From: UBA10161 sp038891035
GTDB taxonomy: Archaea; Micrarchaeota; Micrarchaeia; Anstonellales; Anstonellaceae
Direction: 5' to 3'
Assembly: GCA_038891035.1 (NCBI GenBank)
Contig: JAWAEW010000014.1
Coordinates: forward strand, 1 to 22,123
Length of the DNA: 22,123 nt
Under the pieces are notes generated by a model. The model saw only the letters and a program-made list of their open reading frames with translations, was not told where the DNA came from and searched no databases. Position numbers and translations under genes: made by a program. Below are positions 1 through 7,185 of this stretch, one piece after another. How positions within the stretch are numbered: position 1 is the stretch's first letter; each line of letters begins with the position of its first letter.

Positions 1-25
1 CTCTTATTCCAGATGTGCCAAACAT
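1..25 (-). CDS. Phosphohexomutase (phosphoglucosamine/phosphomannomutase family), 5' end only
   Basis: The minus strand opens at ATG (position 25) and reads MFGTSGIR followed by the first base of a Gly codon before the window ends. FGTSGIRG is the conserved N-terminal signature of the alpha-D-phosphohexomutase family (GlmM, ManB, phosphoglucomutase), which interconverts hexose 1- and 6-phosphates for cell-surface sugar synthesis. Only 8 residues are visible, so the subfamily cannot be told. A TATA-like GTTTTTAAAC lies about 26 nt upstream of the ATG, consistent with a leaderless mRNA, and is shared with the divergent Sec61beta gene. Confidence 0.72.
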
Positions 26-45
26 GGGTTTGATGATGGAAATTA

Positions 46-56
46 GGTTTTTAAAC
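46..56. promoter_or_regulatory. Near-palindromic TATA element between two divergent genes
   Basis: GTTTTTAAAC is centred at about 51.5. It is 26-27 nt from the minus-strand ATG at 25 and 27-28 nt from the plus-strand ATG at 79. Archaeal TATA boxes sit about 25-27 nt upstream of the transcription start, so both mRNAs would be leaderless. This spacing is what favours ATG 79 over ATG 64 for Sec61beta. Confidence 0.6.
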
Positions 57-78
57 TTCAGCCATGCCATCTATTCGT

Positions 79-249
79 ATGAGTGTAGATAGAATAACCA
101 TAAGCAGCCCTCAGTCATCTGCAGGCATATTGGGAATAACCCCAAACACTAACCTCGGCGGCATAAAGTTCAATCCCAGGGCAGTTGTGCTTTTTGCAGT
201 TGCATTCATATTACTTGTAAAAATAGCTGAGTTCATCATCATGCGCTAA
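79..249 (+). CDS. secG: Preprotein translocase subunit Sec61beta (SecG-type)
   Basis: This 56-aa protein is a tail-anchored subunit of the SecYE-beta protein-conducting channel. The N-terminal half is polar and contains ISSPQSSAGILG, matching the Ser-rich SSAG segment of archaeal Sec61beta. A GIKFNPRAVV stretch follows, then a single C-terminal membrane helix of about 20 residues (VVLFAVAFILLVKIAEFII), the normal family architecture and length. An ATG at 64 would add five residues (MPSIR), but the TATA element at 46-56 lies too close to it and at the right distance for a leaderless start at 79. The stop overlaps the stop of the convergent HD-domain gene by 4 nt. The homology is convincing; the exact start is an inference. 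Confidence 0.85.
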   Translation: MSVDRITISSPQSSAGILGITPNTNLGGIKFNPRAVVLFAVAFILLVKIAEFIIMR

Positions 250-1352
250 ATTCTAGAAAAAAGCGCTTCGGCTTCCTTTGCCACCTTCTTTACATACTGT
301 TTGGGGCAGATTACAAGTGCTTCCAGCCTCTGTATTTTTTCAAGCGATGCAACCAGTTGCGAGCACTCTGAAAGTGGCACAAGGCCATCAGAGCACTTCA
401 CATTTATAGATGATCCAAGCTTAATGCTTGGGAAATCCAAAAGCACCTCACAGCCGCAGGTGTTGCTTAGGTGTTCTTCAAGCTCTTGCTGCATGCCTGC
501 CAATTCCAACCGCCCACTACTGAACGCTTTCTTGTAAAGCTTCCTTTTCATTATACTTTCTGCATATTTTCTGCTTCCTTTTATTTGCAAAAGTGCATGC
601 AGCATCTGTGCATCAGTCATCTCTAATGCAGCCTCAGGCTCCAGTCCCCCCTCTTTTATAGCCGCACTTATGCCCTCCTGTATCATCCTGTTTGCAATCC
701 TTACAGTCTTGTGCAAATAGACAGTAAAAAACATGGTATATCTTGCAACAAGCAAAGATTCAGCGGCCTCCAACCCCCTCTCTTGCAGAACAAGTTGCTT
801 ACCTGAAAATTCTAGGCAGCTTGTAATTCTGTCTGCATCTATCACCCCGTACGCTACTCCAGTATAATGCGAATCTCTCAGCAGATAATCCATTCTGTCT
901 GCACCTATGTCTGAGCTGATTATTTTGCCAAGCGGCTGGTCGCACAAATAAGCAATTTTTCTTGCAGAAAACTGCTTTCCTATGATATCTGCAATTTCGC
1001 TTTTGAGCATTATCTTTTTTCCAATTTCTTCATGGGTCCCTATATGCTTTGCAAGCACATATTCTGCCTCATGGGAAAAGCAAACATGACCAACGTCGTG
1101 CAGCAAAGCAGCCAGGCGCACCATCTGGGTCCTTTCCCCATCCAGCTCAAGTTCCTTACAAATCCGGTCTGCCAATGCAAGCGTTCCTATCGAATGCTCA
1201 AAGCGCGTGTGGTTCGCCCCAGGATAAACCAGATAGGCTGCTGCAAGCTGCCTTATTCCACGAAGCCTTTGCATATGCCAGCTGTCTAGTACCTCCTCTT
1301 CAAGGGAGGTAAGAGAAACATTCCCATGAAGTGCATCCCTTATTTTAATCAT
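246..1352 (-). CDS. HD-domain phosphohydrolase (COG1078 / dNTPase-like)
   Basis: A 368-aa HD-superfamily metal-dependent phosphohydrolase related to SAMHD1/dGTPase-like proteins. The expected ligand pattern is visible: RFEHSIG (His about 53), LLHDVGH (His-Asp about 85-86), and SDIGADRMDYLLRD (Asp about 148-152). The motif GANHTRFEHSIGT is typical of COG1078 proteins, which hydrolyse dNTPs or related phosphoesters; the substrate here is unknown. The open frame extends upstream to 1502, but that part overlaps the upstream gene. ATG 1352 gives the usual family N-terminus (MIKIRDALHG) and lies 4 nt after the upstream stop, so it was chosen. It is the last gene of a probable three-gene operon with the AMMECR1 and winged-helix genes. 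The C-terminal 120 residues are not recognised beyond general similarity. Confidence 0.85.
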   Translation of the reverse strand: MIKIRDALHGNVSLTSLEEEVLDSWHMQRLRGIRQLAAAYLVYPGANHTRFEHSIGTLALADRICKELELDGERTQMVRLAALLHDVGHVCFSHEAEYVLAKHIGTHEEIGKKIMLKSEIADIIGKQFSARKIAYLCDQPLGKIISSDIGADRMDYLLRDSHYTGVAYGVIDADRITSCLEFSGKQLVLQERGLEAAESLLVARYTMFFTVYLHKTVRIANRMIQEGISAAIKEGGLEPEAALEMTDAQMLHALLQIKGSRKYAESIMKRKLYKKAFSSGRLELAGMQQELEEHLSNTCGCEVLLDFPSIKLGSSINVKCSDGLVPLSECSQLVASLEKIQRLEALVICPKQYVKKVAKEAEALFSRI

Positions 1353-1356
1353 CAAA

Positions 1357-2097
1357 TCAAGCCTTGCTATACCTGCCTTTTTGCTTTTCCATAGCCTCTC
1401 CGCTTTCGCACAGATGGACAAGAATGCACTTGCATGCATCAGCTGGAAGCCCAATTTCAGCAGACACTTCTTCCACGCTTTTTTCTGTTTTTGATAGTGC
1501 AAGAAGAGCTTTCTTTTCCCAACTCTGGTAAAACTGCTTGCTTACGAAGTAGAATTTCTTGTCAAATGAGCGCGTGCCCATTATGTAGCCACTCTTCATC
1601 TCCTCTGCATAGTTGTTTGCCAAAGCGCGCGCTTGGCTTTCTTCTTCTATAATCACCCAGCCATGTTTTTCAAAATGCTGCTGGGGCGATAAGACTTCTT
1701 TTTGTGATGGCTGCTGTTCCTTCACTGCATTAAATGCTGCTTCTGCAATCGAATAAACGCCTTCAGGATATCTTTGGTCCTTGAAAATGTGCACTATCCT
1801 CTTTTCCATCAAGCCAGCAAGCACTCTTTGCTCCTGGGTAGTCAACATTCTACCTATTTCCTTTGGAGTCCTTTTTTCAAATCTCACATTCAAAAGCTTG
1901 CGCAAAACTTCCTTTTCCTGCTCAGAAAATGTCGATGGTCCAACTTGTTTGCCTCTGCTTTCTATAAATCCCTTCGCCAAGAGCAAATAAGCCCCTTCTT
2001 TAAGGGGGAAAATCTCAAACTCACCAGGAGAAAGTTCAGGAGGCAAATTGCCAGAAATTGCAAACCCTTCTTTTGTTTTGCTTATCCTAATTTCCAA
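1357..2097 (-). CDS. Winged-helix-like protein of unknown function (TTG start)
   Basis: A 246-aa protein that I do not recognise as a named family. Residues about 60-117 (SEQEKEVLRKLL through a turn, then GVYSIAE) and about 205-246 (TEKSVEEVSAEIGLP then GRYSKA) look like two winged helix-turn-helix units, so DNA or RNA binding is likely but unproven. The N-terminal 45 residues look like a small beta domain. The frame stays open upstream to 2175, overlapping the AMMECR1 gene. I chose TTG at 2097 because a strong Shine-Dalgarno GAGGT (2105-2109) sits 7 nt upstream and overlaps the AMMECR1 stop. It lies between AMMECR1 and the HD hydrolase with very tight spacing, suggesting translational coupling. 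Confidence 0.65.
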   Translation of the reverse strand: MEIRISKTKEGFAISGNLPPELSPGEFEIFPLKEGAYLLLAKGFIESRGKQVGPSTFSEQEKEVLRKLLNVRFEKRTPKEIGRMLTTQEQRVLAGLMEKRIVHIFKDQRYPEGVYSIAEAAFNAVKEQQPSQKEVLSPQQHFEKHGWVIIEEESQARALANNYAEEMKSGYIMGTRSFDKKFYFVSKQFYQSWEKKALLALSKTEKSVEEVSAEIGLPADACKCILVHLCESGEAMEKQKGRYSKA

Positions 2098-2100
2098 AAA

Positions 2101-2110
2101 ACCTACCTCA
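2101..2110 (-). promoter_or_regulatory. Shine-Dalgarno selecting a TTG start
   Basis: On the minus strand TGAGGTAGGT precedes TTG by a few bases. The TGA is the stop of the upstream AMMECR1 gene, so termination and re-initiation are coupled. No ATG in a comparable position exists in this frame. Confidence 0.6.
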
Positions 2111-2716
2111 GCGCACCAGTTTTTTGCGCACCACCCTGCCTGCGGGCTTTTCCTCACAGAAAATTTCTGCCTCAAACTTCTTTATCTTTGCAGAAGGCGA
2201 CATCCACATATCTTGTGGAAGGCCTGCTTTTTGGCATAAATGCGAAAGAAATTCCTTTTCATTCCAGTTCCACTCCACAGGAACCTGTGGAAGCAGAAGA
2301 CCTGAAGCATAGCCATATTCGATAATAAGTCCGTCCCGGCCGATCTTTATTTTGTTTGGATATTCTGAAGGTATGCGGACCTTTATCTCTTGTGGCACAG
2401 TAAGCACACTTACCTCAACAATGCATTTCTCAAGTTCATATTTTTCAAGAGGTGCAAATCTTGGGTCATCAAAGGCAGCAGAAATAGCGCAGTCAATTAC
2501 TGCAAGCCCAAGCTCTTTGATAGGAAGCGGATAGCCTATGCATCCTCTCAGCTCTTTGGATGGGTATTCCTCAAGCGTAACAAATACCCCTCTTTTCTCT
2601 GAAAGCACACCACTGCTTTTTTCAGGAGAAATTTTTTTTCCACCTTCAAAATAGGTCTCTATTGCTTTTCTTGCAAGTCTCACCAAATAAGTGCCATCCT
2701 CAAGGGAGATTGTCAT
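2108..2716 (-). CDS. AMMECR1-domain protein
   Basis: A 202-aa protein of the AMMECR1 family, also called AmmeMemoRadiSam system protein A. The diagnostic LRGCIGYP motif is present, followed by AISAAFDDPRFAPL and EVSVLT. LPQVPVEWNWNEKEFLSHLCQKAGLP matches the conserved C-terminal segment in pieces. The biochemical function of the family is unsettled. An ATG at 2740 would add eight residues (MKEHIGVG); I prefer ATG 2716 because family members usually begin just before the (L)EEGxxLVRLARKAI segment, here SLEDGTYLVRLARKAI. A weak GGTG lies just upstream of that ATG. It is the first gene of a minus-strand operon with the winged-helix and HD genes and is divergent from the gene at 2778. Confidence 0.88.
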   Translation of the reverse strand: MTISLEDGTYLVRLARKAIETYFEGGKKISPEKSSGVLSEKRGVFVTLEEYPSKELRGCIGYPLPIKELGLAVIDCAISAAFDDPRFAPLEKYELEKCIVEVSVLTVPQEIKVRIPSEYPNKIKIGRDGLIIEYGYASGLLLPQVPVEWNWNEKEFLSHLCQKAGLPQDMWMSPSAKIKKFEAEIFCEEKPAGRVVRKKLVR

Positions 2717-2742
2717 CCCAACACCAATATGTTCTTTCATGC

Positions 2743-2755
2743 TTAATTTTTAAAT
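2743..2755. promoter_or_regulatory. AT-rich TATA element between divergent genes
   Basis: TTAATTTTTAAAT lies between the AMMECR1 gene (minus) and the unknown gene at 2778 (plus). For the plus strand the TTTTTAAAT part is centred about 27 nt before ATG 2778. For the minus strand the element is about 29-34 nt before ATG 2716. This is consistent with a bidirectional archaeal promoter. Confidence 0.5.
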
Positions 2756-2777
2756 GAGCAGTGCGCTATTTTTGCAT

Positions 2778-3287
2778 ATGGACTTTGTTGATCAAATAAT
2801 TGCAATCAAGAAACCACAACACAACCTGCTGGATTCGCTTGCAGAGCAGTACTCCCAAATAGCATTCAAATTCGGCTATTTTGAAGCACAATCTCCATGC
2901 TGGCTTTATTTTATGAGGAAAGATGGTTCTTCAGCAGCCTTTGAGATCCAATTCGGAAATGTTTCTGAGTTCAAGGCATCGCTTGGCAAGCTTGTCAACT
3001 CAAAAGCATCTCTGTGCTTTTTTATCACCTCGTCAATGGCGCACACCATGCGACTTGAAGAGGTACGTGGGTTGCTTTTGCGGAATTTTCAGATAGGCAA
3101 CCAAAAATTTGTGCTAATTGATATAGAAAACAACCGGGCAATTAAGGTCAACTTTGAGTGGGAAGAGTTTAAGAGTAAAATATCTAACCAATCAAATCAG
3201 GGCTCTTCTATTCAAGCACCACTTTTCAGACATCAACGCAAAAAGAAATTATTCGGCAAAAGGGGCCAGCACAAAAGGCAGGACTAG
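2778..3287 (+). CDS. Hypothetical protein with basic C-terminal tail
   Basis: A 169-aa protein that I do not recognise. A compact alpha/beta domain spans residues 1-125. It includes AFEIQFGNVSEFKASLGKL and an ITSSMAH strand-turn, reminiscent of the core of restriction-endonuclease-like folds (a Glu-x-Gln strand then a Lys-rich helix), but no complete catalytic PD-(D/E)xK set is evident. The last 35 residues are polar and strongly basic (RHQRKKKLFGKRGQHKRQD), suggesting nucleic acid contact. ATG 2778 is chosen over ATG 2754 because the TATA element at 2743-2755 sits 27 nt upstream of it. The next plus-strand gene has its own promoter and ribosome-binding site, so this gene is probably monocistronic. 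Confidence 0.6.
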   Translation: MDFVDQIIAIKKPQHNLLDSLAEQYSQIAFKFGYFEAQSPCWLYFMRKDGSSAAFEIQFGNVSEFKASLGKLVNSKASLCFFITSSMAHTMRLEEVRGLLLRNFQIGNQKFVLIDIENNRAIKVNFEWEEFKSKISNQSNQGSSIQAPLFRHQRKKKLFGKRGQHKRQD

Positions 3288-3315
3288 TTCCACACAATTC
3301 CACTAAATACAAAGA

Positions 3316-3325
3316 TTTATATAAG
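3316..3325 (+). promoter_or_regulatory. TATA box for the surface-protein gene
   Basis: TTTATATAAG preceded by an A-rich BRE-like AAAGA. The predicted transcription start is near 3346, giving a leader of roughly 18 nt. It is one of the clearest core promoters in the window, in the 77-nt gap between two plus-strand genes. Confidence 0.7.
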
Positions 3326-3350
3326 GATGCCCCAATAATTTTTAGTGCAT

Positions 3351-3360
3351 AAAGGAGGTG
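3351..3360 (+). promoter_or_regulatory. Strong Shine-Dalgarno
   Basis: AAAGGAGGTG lies 4 nt before the ATG at 3365, near-perfect complementarity to the 16S rRNA 3' end. It contrasts with the many leaderless starts nearby and suggests high expression of the surface protein. Confidence 0.75.
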
Positions 3361-3364
3361 CTTT

Positions 3365-4567
3365 ATGAAAAAGTTCACACTTGCGCTTCTTTCCTTTTTA
3401 CTGCTTTCATTAGTTGCAGCTTCAAATTATTCCGCCCAATACGTAGTGGATGGTTGGTTCAAGGTCAATCGCACACTGACAATCGAAGAGAATACCAATC
3501 CATGCTTTAGAGGGCCGGTCAATGTTTGCGCTATTTTAGGTGGGTATGGCTCTCCGTTTGCGCCACTGCAAAACAAAGTAAGCGTCTCAATCACCGTCCA
3601 AAACATTGGAAGCATCACAAGGACAAATGTGGTTTTTGGTGAAAGTATCTCTTACGTTCCTGATGGTGTAAAGATACAGTTTTTGCAGGAGCCTGAAAGC
3701 AGCGAGGGCAAAATCGTTTATTGGAAGCTTCCACGCCTTGCACCAGGAGAATCTAAAACATTTTCTTACCAGTTTGAGGCTGAAAGGATCGGTGAGTATT
3801 TCCCAGCATTTAAAGTAGTTGCTGAACCGGTTCTTATTTCTCTTTCTGCACCCTCTATAGTTTCTGCAGGCCAAATAGTAAACATCGCAGTAAGAAGCTC
3901 CCTTGATGAGCCAGTTGCAGGTGCAACTGTCTTTGTAGAGCTTGCAGACGGCACAAAAAGGGCAGTTAAAACCAATTCCCAGGGAATTGCCTCATTCGTT
4001 GCTGAAAGCAGCGGCTTTTATACTTATTCAGTAGAAGGATTCCGCCTCAAGCAGCCGGTATCTACCAAAGTGGTTCTTCAAGAGGAGTCCCTTGCCCCAC
4101 CAGCAGCTGCAGCAGTATTAGGTGATAAAGAGGTTTTGCCTGCGCTTGCAGGAATCTTTCCAATAGTTGCAGCAATCTTTGCAATTGCAGTGATTGCGCT
4201 TGTTCTTTACAACTTTGTAGTTTCCCAAAAAGACGATCAGCAGCAAGGAGAACAAAAGCAAGAGACAGCGCAAGCCCCACTTTATACCCAGCAATTCTCA
4301 TTTGGGAAAGAAGAGGACATACAAGAGGCAACCCGAAATATTCTTGAAAGCAGAAAGAAGCAGCTTGAAGAAAAGTCAGCCCTACAGCCCAAAACCGGCG
4401 AGGCACAAGGTGAAGTTTTTGAGGCAAAGGAGGAAGAGCTTGCACAAACCAAGGAAGAAATCGACAAAGCAATAGCAGAACTTGAGGCGATTAGGCAAAA
4501 ACTTCATGAAAAAGCAAAGGAGAAGAAGCAGGCTGCAGCCAAGCAGGAACACAAAAAGAAAAAATAG
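3365..4567 (+). CDS. Secreted/anchored surface protein with Ig-like domains and cytoplasmic coiled-coil tail
   Basis: A 400-aa type I membrane protein. Residues 1-20 form a Sec signal peptide (MKKFTLALLSFLLLSLVAAS). Residues about 65-155 resemble a DUF11/CARDB-like beta-sandwich (VSVSITVQNIGSITRTNVVF, then LPRLAPGESKTFSYQF). Residues about 158-240 look like a second Ig-like or carboxypeptidase-regulatory-like domain (PVAGATVFVELADGTKRAVKTN in pieces). A membrane helix follows at about 258-285. The last 110 residues are Lys/Glu/Gln-rich and predicted coiled coil, facing the cytoplasm. The outer part probably forms or attaches to the envelope; the tail may oligomerise or bind a cytoplasmic partner. 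It has its own strong promoter and ribosome-binding site. The stop directly abuts the stop of the convergent Cys-rich gene. No specific function can be assigned. Confidence 0.75.
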   Translation: MKKFTLALLSFLLLSLVAASNYSAQYVVDGWFKVNRTLTIEENTNPCFRGPVNVCAILGGYGSPFAPLQNKVSVSITVQNIGSITRTNVVFGESISYVPDGVKIQFLQEPESSEGKIVYWKLPRLAPGESKTFSYQFEAERIGEYFPAFKVVAEPVLISLSAPSIVSAGQIVNIAVRSSLDEPVAGATVFVELADGTKRAVKTNSQGIASFVAESSGFYTYSVEGFRLKQPVSTKVVLQEESLAPPAAAAVLGDKEVLPALAGIFPIVAAIFAIAVIALVLYNFVVSQKDDQQQGEQKQETAQAPLYTQQFSFGKEEDIQEATRNILESRKKQLEEKSALQPKTGEAQGEVFEAKEEELAQTKEEIDKAIAELEAIRQKLHEKAKEKKQAAAKQEHKKKK

Positions 4568-4927
4568 CTAACTGCAATTTGCTTCTTGACGCAAGACGCA
4601 AGGTCCAAAAGCAGTTCCGCATTCGTTGCATTCAGCATACCCAAATTTACATCCATCATAATTACATCCAATTTTTTCTCCAGGGCTGCAAATCCTTTTT
4701 GGCAGGATACAGCTACCCCATCTGCCTCGATAGCACCTCTGAGTCCCCGGACATCCATTTTTAGTGCAATTTTGCACTTGATTTTCTTGGCATTCTTGGG
4801 TAATCTGCTGAGACTGGATTGCCTGCTGGTTTGCAGGAAAAGCCTGCGGCTTTGAAAGCCCCTGATTCATTACAACGAGTATGATTATTGCCACTGCAAT
4901 TGCAACCACTGCAATCGCCCATTTCAT
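4568..4927 (-). CDS. Small membrane-anchored Cys-rich extracellular protein
   Basis: A 119-aa protein. MKWAIAVVAIAVAIIILVV is an N-terminal membrane anchor or uncleaved signal, followed by a Gln-rich linker and a Cys-rich domain. The domain consists of two tandem units with closely matching spacing: C-7-C-4-C-5-C-7-C (ending CYRGRWGSC), then C-7-C-4-C-6-C-9-C (ending GTAFGPC), suggesting internal duplication and disulfide or metal stabilisation outside the cell. The open frame extends upstream to 4999 but overlaps sppA; ATG 4927 lies 10 nt after the sppA stop with GTGAT upstream, so the gene is probably co-transcribed with sppA. The family is not recognised; the spacing recalls Cys-rich GxxC...WGxC repeats of some secreted proteins. 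Confidence 0.62.
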   Translation of the reverse strand: MKWAIAVVAIAVAIIILVVMNQGLSKPQAFPANQQAIQSQQITQECQENQVQNCTKNGCPGTQRCYRGRWGSCILPKRICSPGEKIGCNYDGCKFGYAECNECGTAFGPCVLRQEANCS

Positions 4928-4937
4928 CTTATCACTT

Positions 4938-5828
4938 TTAGCTATACGAAAGCTGGGGCAGAGACTTTGATTTTGCATAGTATTCAAGCTGAGAGACAAG
5001 AGAGCCGAACATACTTCTTCTTTTCAGAGTGCTTGAAAGTACGCATTCTTTAGGCTTGCCTTTTATTCCTGCAAGCTCACCAGCCTTTCTTAGGGCATCC
5101 TCCTTTTTGCCAAGCTCATCAACTAGACCAACTTTTTGCGCTTGCCTGCCAGAAAGAATTCTTGCATCAAGCACTTGCTCAAAGAGCTTCTCATTTAGCC
5201 TCTCCCCTCTGCCCTTCCGTATTGCCTCGACAAATTGCGAAAAGCTCTCATTCAAAATAGCATAAAGCACTTCATATTCTTCCTTGCTCATGGCACGGGC
5301 AGGAGTGCCTATGTCCTTCATTTCTCCTGTCTTAATCACAGTTTCGTTGTAGCCAATTTTTTCAAAGAGCCTGCTCATATCTGCAAAGCTCATGCGGGCG
5401 CCAATGCTTCCAGTTATTGCATTTGGATTTGCAACAATATAATCCGTCGCGGTTGCAATCAAATAAGCCCCAGAAGTCCCAATCTCATTTATATGGGCAA
5501 CCTTAGTCTTATTAAGGCTTGATAAAGCTTCGTATATTTCAGTGCTTGCAACTACGCTTCCTCCAGGCGAATCTATAAGAACCAGCACTGCTCTTATTTC
5601 ATCTCTTTCTTCTGCATCTAATATGTCCTTGGATATGCTTTTTGCTCCGCGTATTTCGTCAAAAAACAGGCCGGCAGGCACATCCTCATAAATTATAGGT
5701 CCTTTTATTTCAACTACTCCTACACATCCTTCTGGAGGGCTTATCGAAAAAAGCGAGATCACAAGAAAAGCACCAAATATAAGTGCAACCAGAATCCAAA
5801 TGTACGATCTCTTTTCTTTTGAAGCCAC
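4938..5828 (-). CDS. sppA: Signal peptide peptidase SppA (S49 family)
   Basis: A 296-aa membrane-anchored serine protease that degrades cleaved signal peptides. Residues 11-31 form an N-terminal membrane helix. The S49 core follows: LVLIDSPGGSVVASTEIY (about 83-99), the nucleophile in EIGTSGAYLIA (Ser about 119), and the general base in KTGEMKDIGTPARAMS (Lys about 171). The 52-residue Ser-Lys spacing matches the Ser/Lys dyad known from archaeal SppA. The start is GTG at 5828, preceded by a G-rich Shine-Dalgarno-like GGGTGGGGGA. The downstream Cys-rich gene is likely in the same transcript. The C-terminal 45 residues are basic and variable. Confidence 0.93.
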   Translation of the reverse strand: MASKEKRSYIWILVALIFGAFLVISLFSISPPEGCVGVVEIKGPIIYEDVPAGLFFDEIRGAKSISKDILDAEERDEIRAVLVLIDSPGGSVVASTEIYEALSSLNKTKVAHINEIGTSGAYLIATATDYIVANPNAITGSIGARMSFADMSRLFEKIGYNETVIKTGEMKDIGTPARAMSKEEYEVLYAILNESFSQFVEAIRKGRGERLNEKLFEQVLDARILSGRQAQKVGLVDELGKKEDALRKAGELAGIKGKPKECVLSSTLKRRSMFGSLVSQLEYYAKSKSLPQLSYS

Positions 5829-5858
5829 AAAAATCCCCCACCCACTTTTATTTCAAAA

Positions 5859-5868
5859 CTTAATAAAC
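5859..5868. promoter_or_regulatory. TATA element upstream of carS, possibly shared with sppA
   Basis: CTTAATAAAC is centred about 25-26 nt before the carS ATG (5889), the right distance for a leaderless mRNA. Read on the other strand (GTTTATTAAG), it is about 35 nt before the sppA GTG, which would leave a short leader containing the G-rich ribosome-binding site. Confidence 0.55.
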
Positions 5869-5888
5869 TTCACTCCCAAAATATTGCA

Positions 5889-6419
5889 ATGGATTTTTGG
5901 CTGGAAAAGACCATTCTTTTTATACTCCCCTCCTATTTTGCAAACTCAGTACCTGTTTTGCTTGGAGGAGGAGAGCCAATTGATGGAAAAAGGAAACTTG
6001 CCGACAAAAAAAGGATTTTTGGGGACGGAAAAACCATACGAGGATTCCTTTCTGGTGTGTTGCTTGCAATTGTTATAGGGGGTGTACAGGGGCTACTGCT
6101 TTCAAATACTGCATATGACCTTTATTTTTCAGAGTTTTCGCACTATGTGCTTGCTGGGTTTCTTTTAGGCCTTGGCACCATGACAGGAGACCTCGTAGGA
6201 AGCTTCATAAAAAGAAGGCAAGGCATTCCACAAGGAAAGCCGTCCTTCCTTTTGGACCAGCTTTCTTTCCTTCTTTTTGCAATTTTATTCTCTTATCCAT
6301 TCGCCTCCCATTTAATTTCGCTACAGTCATTCATTTTGCTTTTATTTCTGACCTACTTTGTGCACGTGCTTGCAAATATTTTGGCGCACAAAATAGGCCT
6401 GAAAAAAGTGCCCTGGTAA
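5889..6419 (+). CDS. carS: CDP-archaeol synthase
   Basis: A 176-aa integral membrane CTP transferase that converts unsaturated archaetidic acid (2,3-digeranylgeranylglyceryl phosphate) and CTP to CDP-archaeol, the precursor of archaeal polar lipids. Family motifs are clear: LADKKRIFGDGKTIRGF, GTMTGDLVGSFIKRRQGIPQ and LLDQLSF, with several hydrophobic helices at the N-terminus, middle and C-terminus (LLLFLTYFVHVLANILAHKIGLKK in pieces). The length is normal for CarS. The start is fixed by family alignment and by the TATA element 26 nt upstream (leaderless). The stop is 1 nt from the stop of the convergent PAC2 gene. Confidence 0.94.
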   Translation: MDFWLEKTILFILPSYFANSVPVLLGGGEPIDGKRKLADKKRIFGDGKTIRGFLSGVLLAIVIGGVQGLLLSNTAYDLYFSEFSHYVLAGFLLGLGTMTGDLVGSFIKRRQGIPQGKPSFLLDQLSFLLFAILFSYPFASHLISLQSFILLLFLTYFVHVLANILAHKIGLKKVPW

Positions 6420-6420
6420 A

Positions 6421-7185
6421 CTATCTGATATAGCTTAAGTCATGCTTGGTTGCTTCTAATGGAGGCATTCCCTTCCCAGATGCAGCTTCCTTTTCCATTT
6501 TCTTTGCAAACATTTCACTTTCCTTTGCTCTCTGGTCAAGCTTTTTGACATCAATCTTTATGCCTAATATTTTTGACAAAATCTCAAGCACTGCCTGAGC
6601 AGAGCGTGCATCCACAAATCCGCCATGTGTCTCTCCCATCAGGCAAATCCCTTTCATGTTTCTTATTTTTCCTAGGCCCAAAAGAAGACCAGCTGCACCG
6701 ATTATCGAGCCTCTGCTTTCTCCAAATATCACTCCATGCTTTTTGTACTCTTCTATCATCTCCTTGTGCGTCACTACTCCAAAAACTTTTGGCGCAGTCG
6801 GCATTTTGCCGGTACCATATCCACCAAGAGTGATAATTAGCTTTACTCCTTTCTTTTGCGCAAAATCCAATATCTTCCCAGTTACTTCGTATTGGGCCTC
6901 AGAAGTGACCGCTTGAACATCCCCCACCAATATAACCAGATCAGAGTTTTTTCCCTTTGCAACATAAAACTTATTCTTTATCATCCTCATTACTCCGTTA
7001 CGTTGCATCAGAACTTGGTGAGGAAAGTGTGGTGAATAAAGCTCTGCAAATTTTTCTGCCCCAAGCTCTGCAATCAAATGGTCTGCAGCAATCTTGCCTA
7101 CAAGCCCAATCCCGGGTAGACCCTCAATAAGTATCGGGTTTTTGAGACGTATTTTCTTTTTTTCCACAATCGTAGTTTCAATCAT
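6421..7185 (-). CDS. PAC2-family protein (proteasome assembly chaperone-like)
   Basis: A 254-aa PAC2 (COG2047-type) protein. Motifs: PILIEGLPGIGLVGKIAADH near the N-terminus, LVILVGDVQ, LIITLGGYGTGK, and GAAGLLLGLGK followed by GICLMGETHG. A charged helical tail (LDQRAKESEMFAKKMEKEA) closes the protein. Eukaryotic PAC2 helps assemble the proteasome alpha ring; archaeal members are thought to act similarly, but this is not proven. The open frame continues upstream to 7299, but that segment is nop10 in another frame. ATG 7185 overlaps the nop10 stop by 8 nt, so translational coupling is likely. It is the last gene of the large minus-strand cluster, a conserved archaeal association with Nop10 and aIF2-alpha. 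Confidence 0.88.
   Translation of the reverse strand: MIETTIVEKKKIRLKNPILIEGLPGIGLVGKIAADHLIAELGAEKFAELYSPHFPHQVLMQRNGVMRMIKNKFYVAKGKNSDLVILVGDVQAVTSEAQYEVTGKILDFAQKKGVKLIITLGGYGTGKMPTAPKVFGVVTHKEMIEEYKKHGVIFGESRGSIIGAAGLLLGLGKIRNMKGICLMGETHGGFVDARSAQAVLEILSKILGIKIDVKKLDQRAKESEMFAKKMEKEAASGKGMPPLEATKHDLSYIR

Noticed and set aside
1..92. Plus-strand frame at the left edge (LIPDVPNMGLMM...)
   Set aside because: It has no visible start and runs through the divergent promoter. The minus-strand MFGTSGIR explains the same bases far better.
1353..1502. N-terminal extension of the HD protein to 1502
   Set aside because: The extension lies wholly within the upstream winged-helix gene and does not resemble the family N-terminus.
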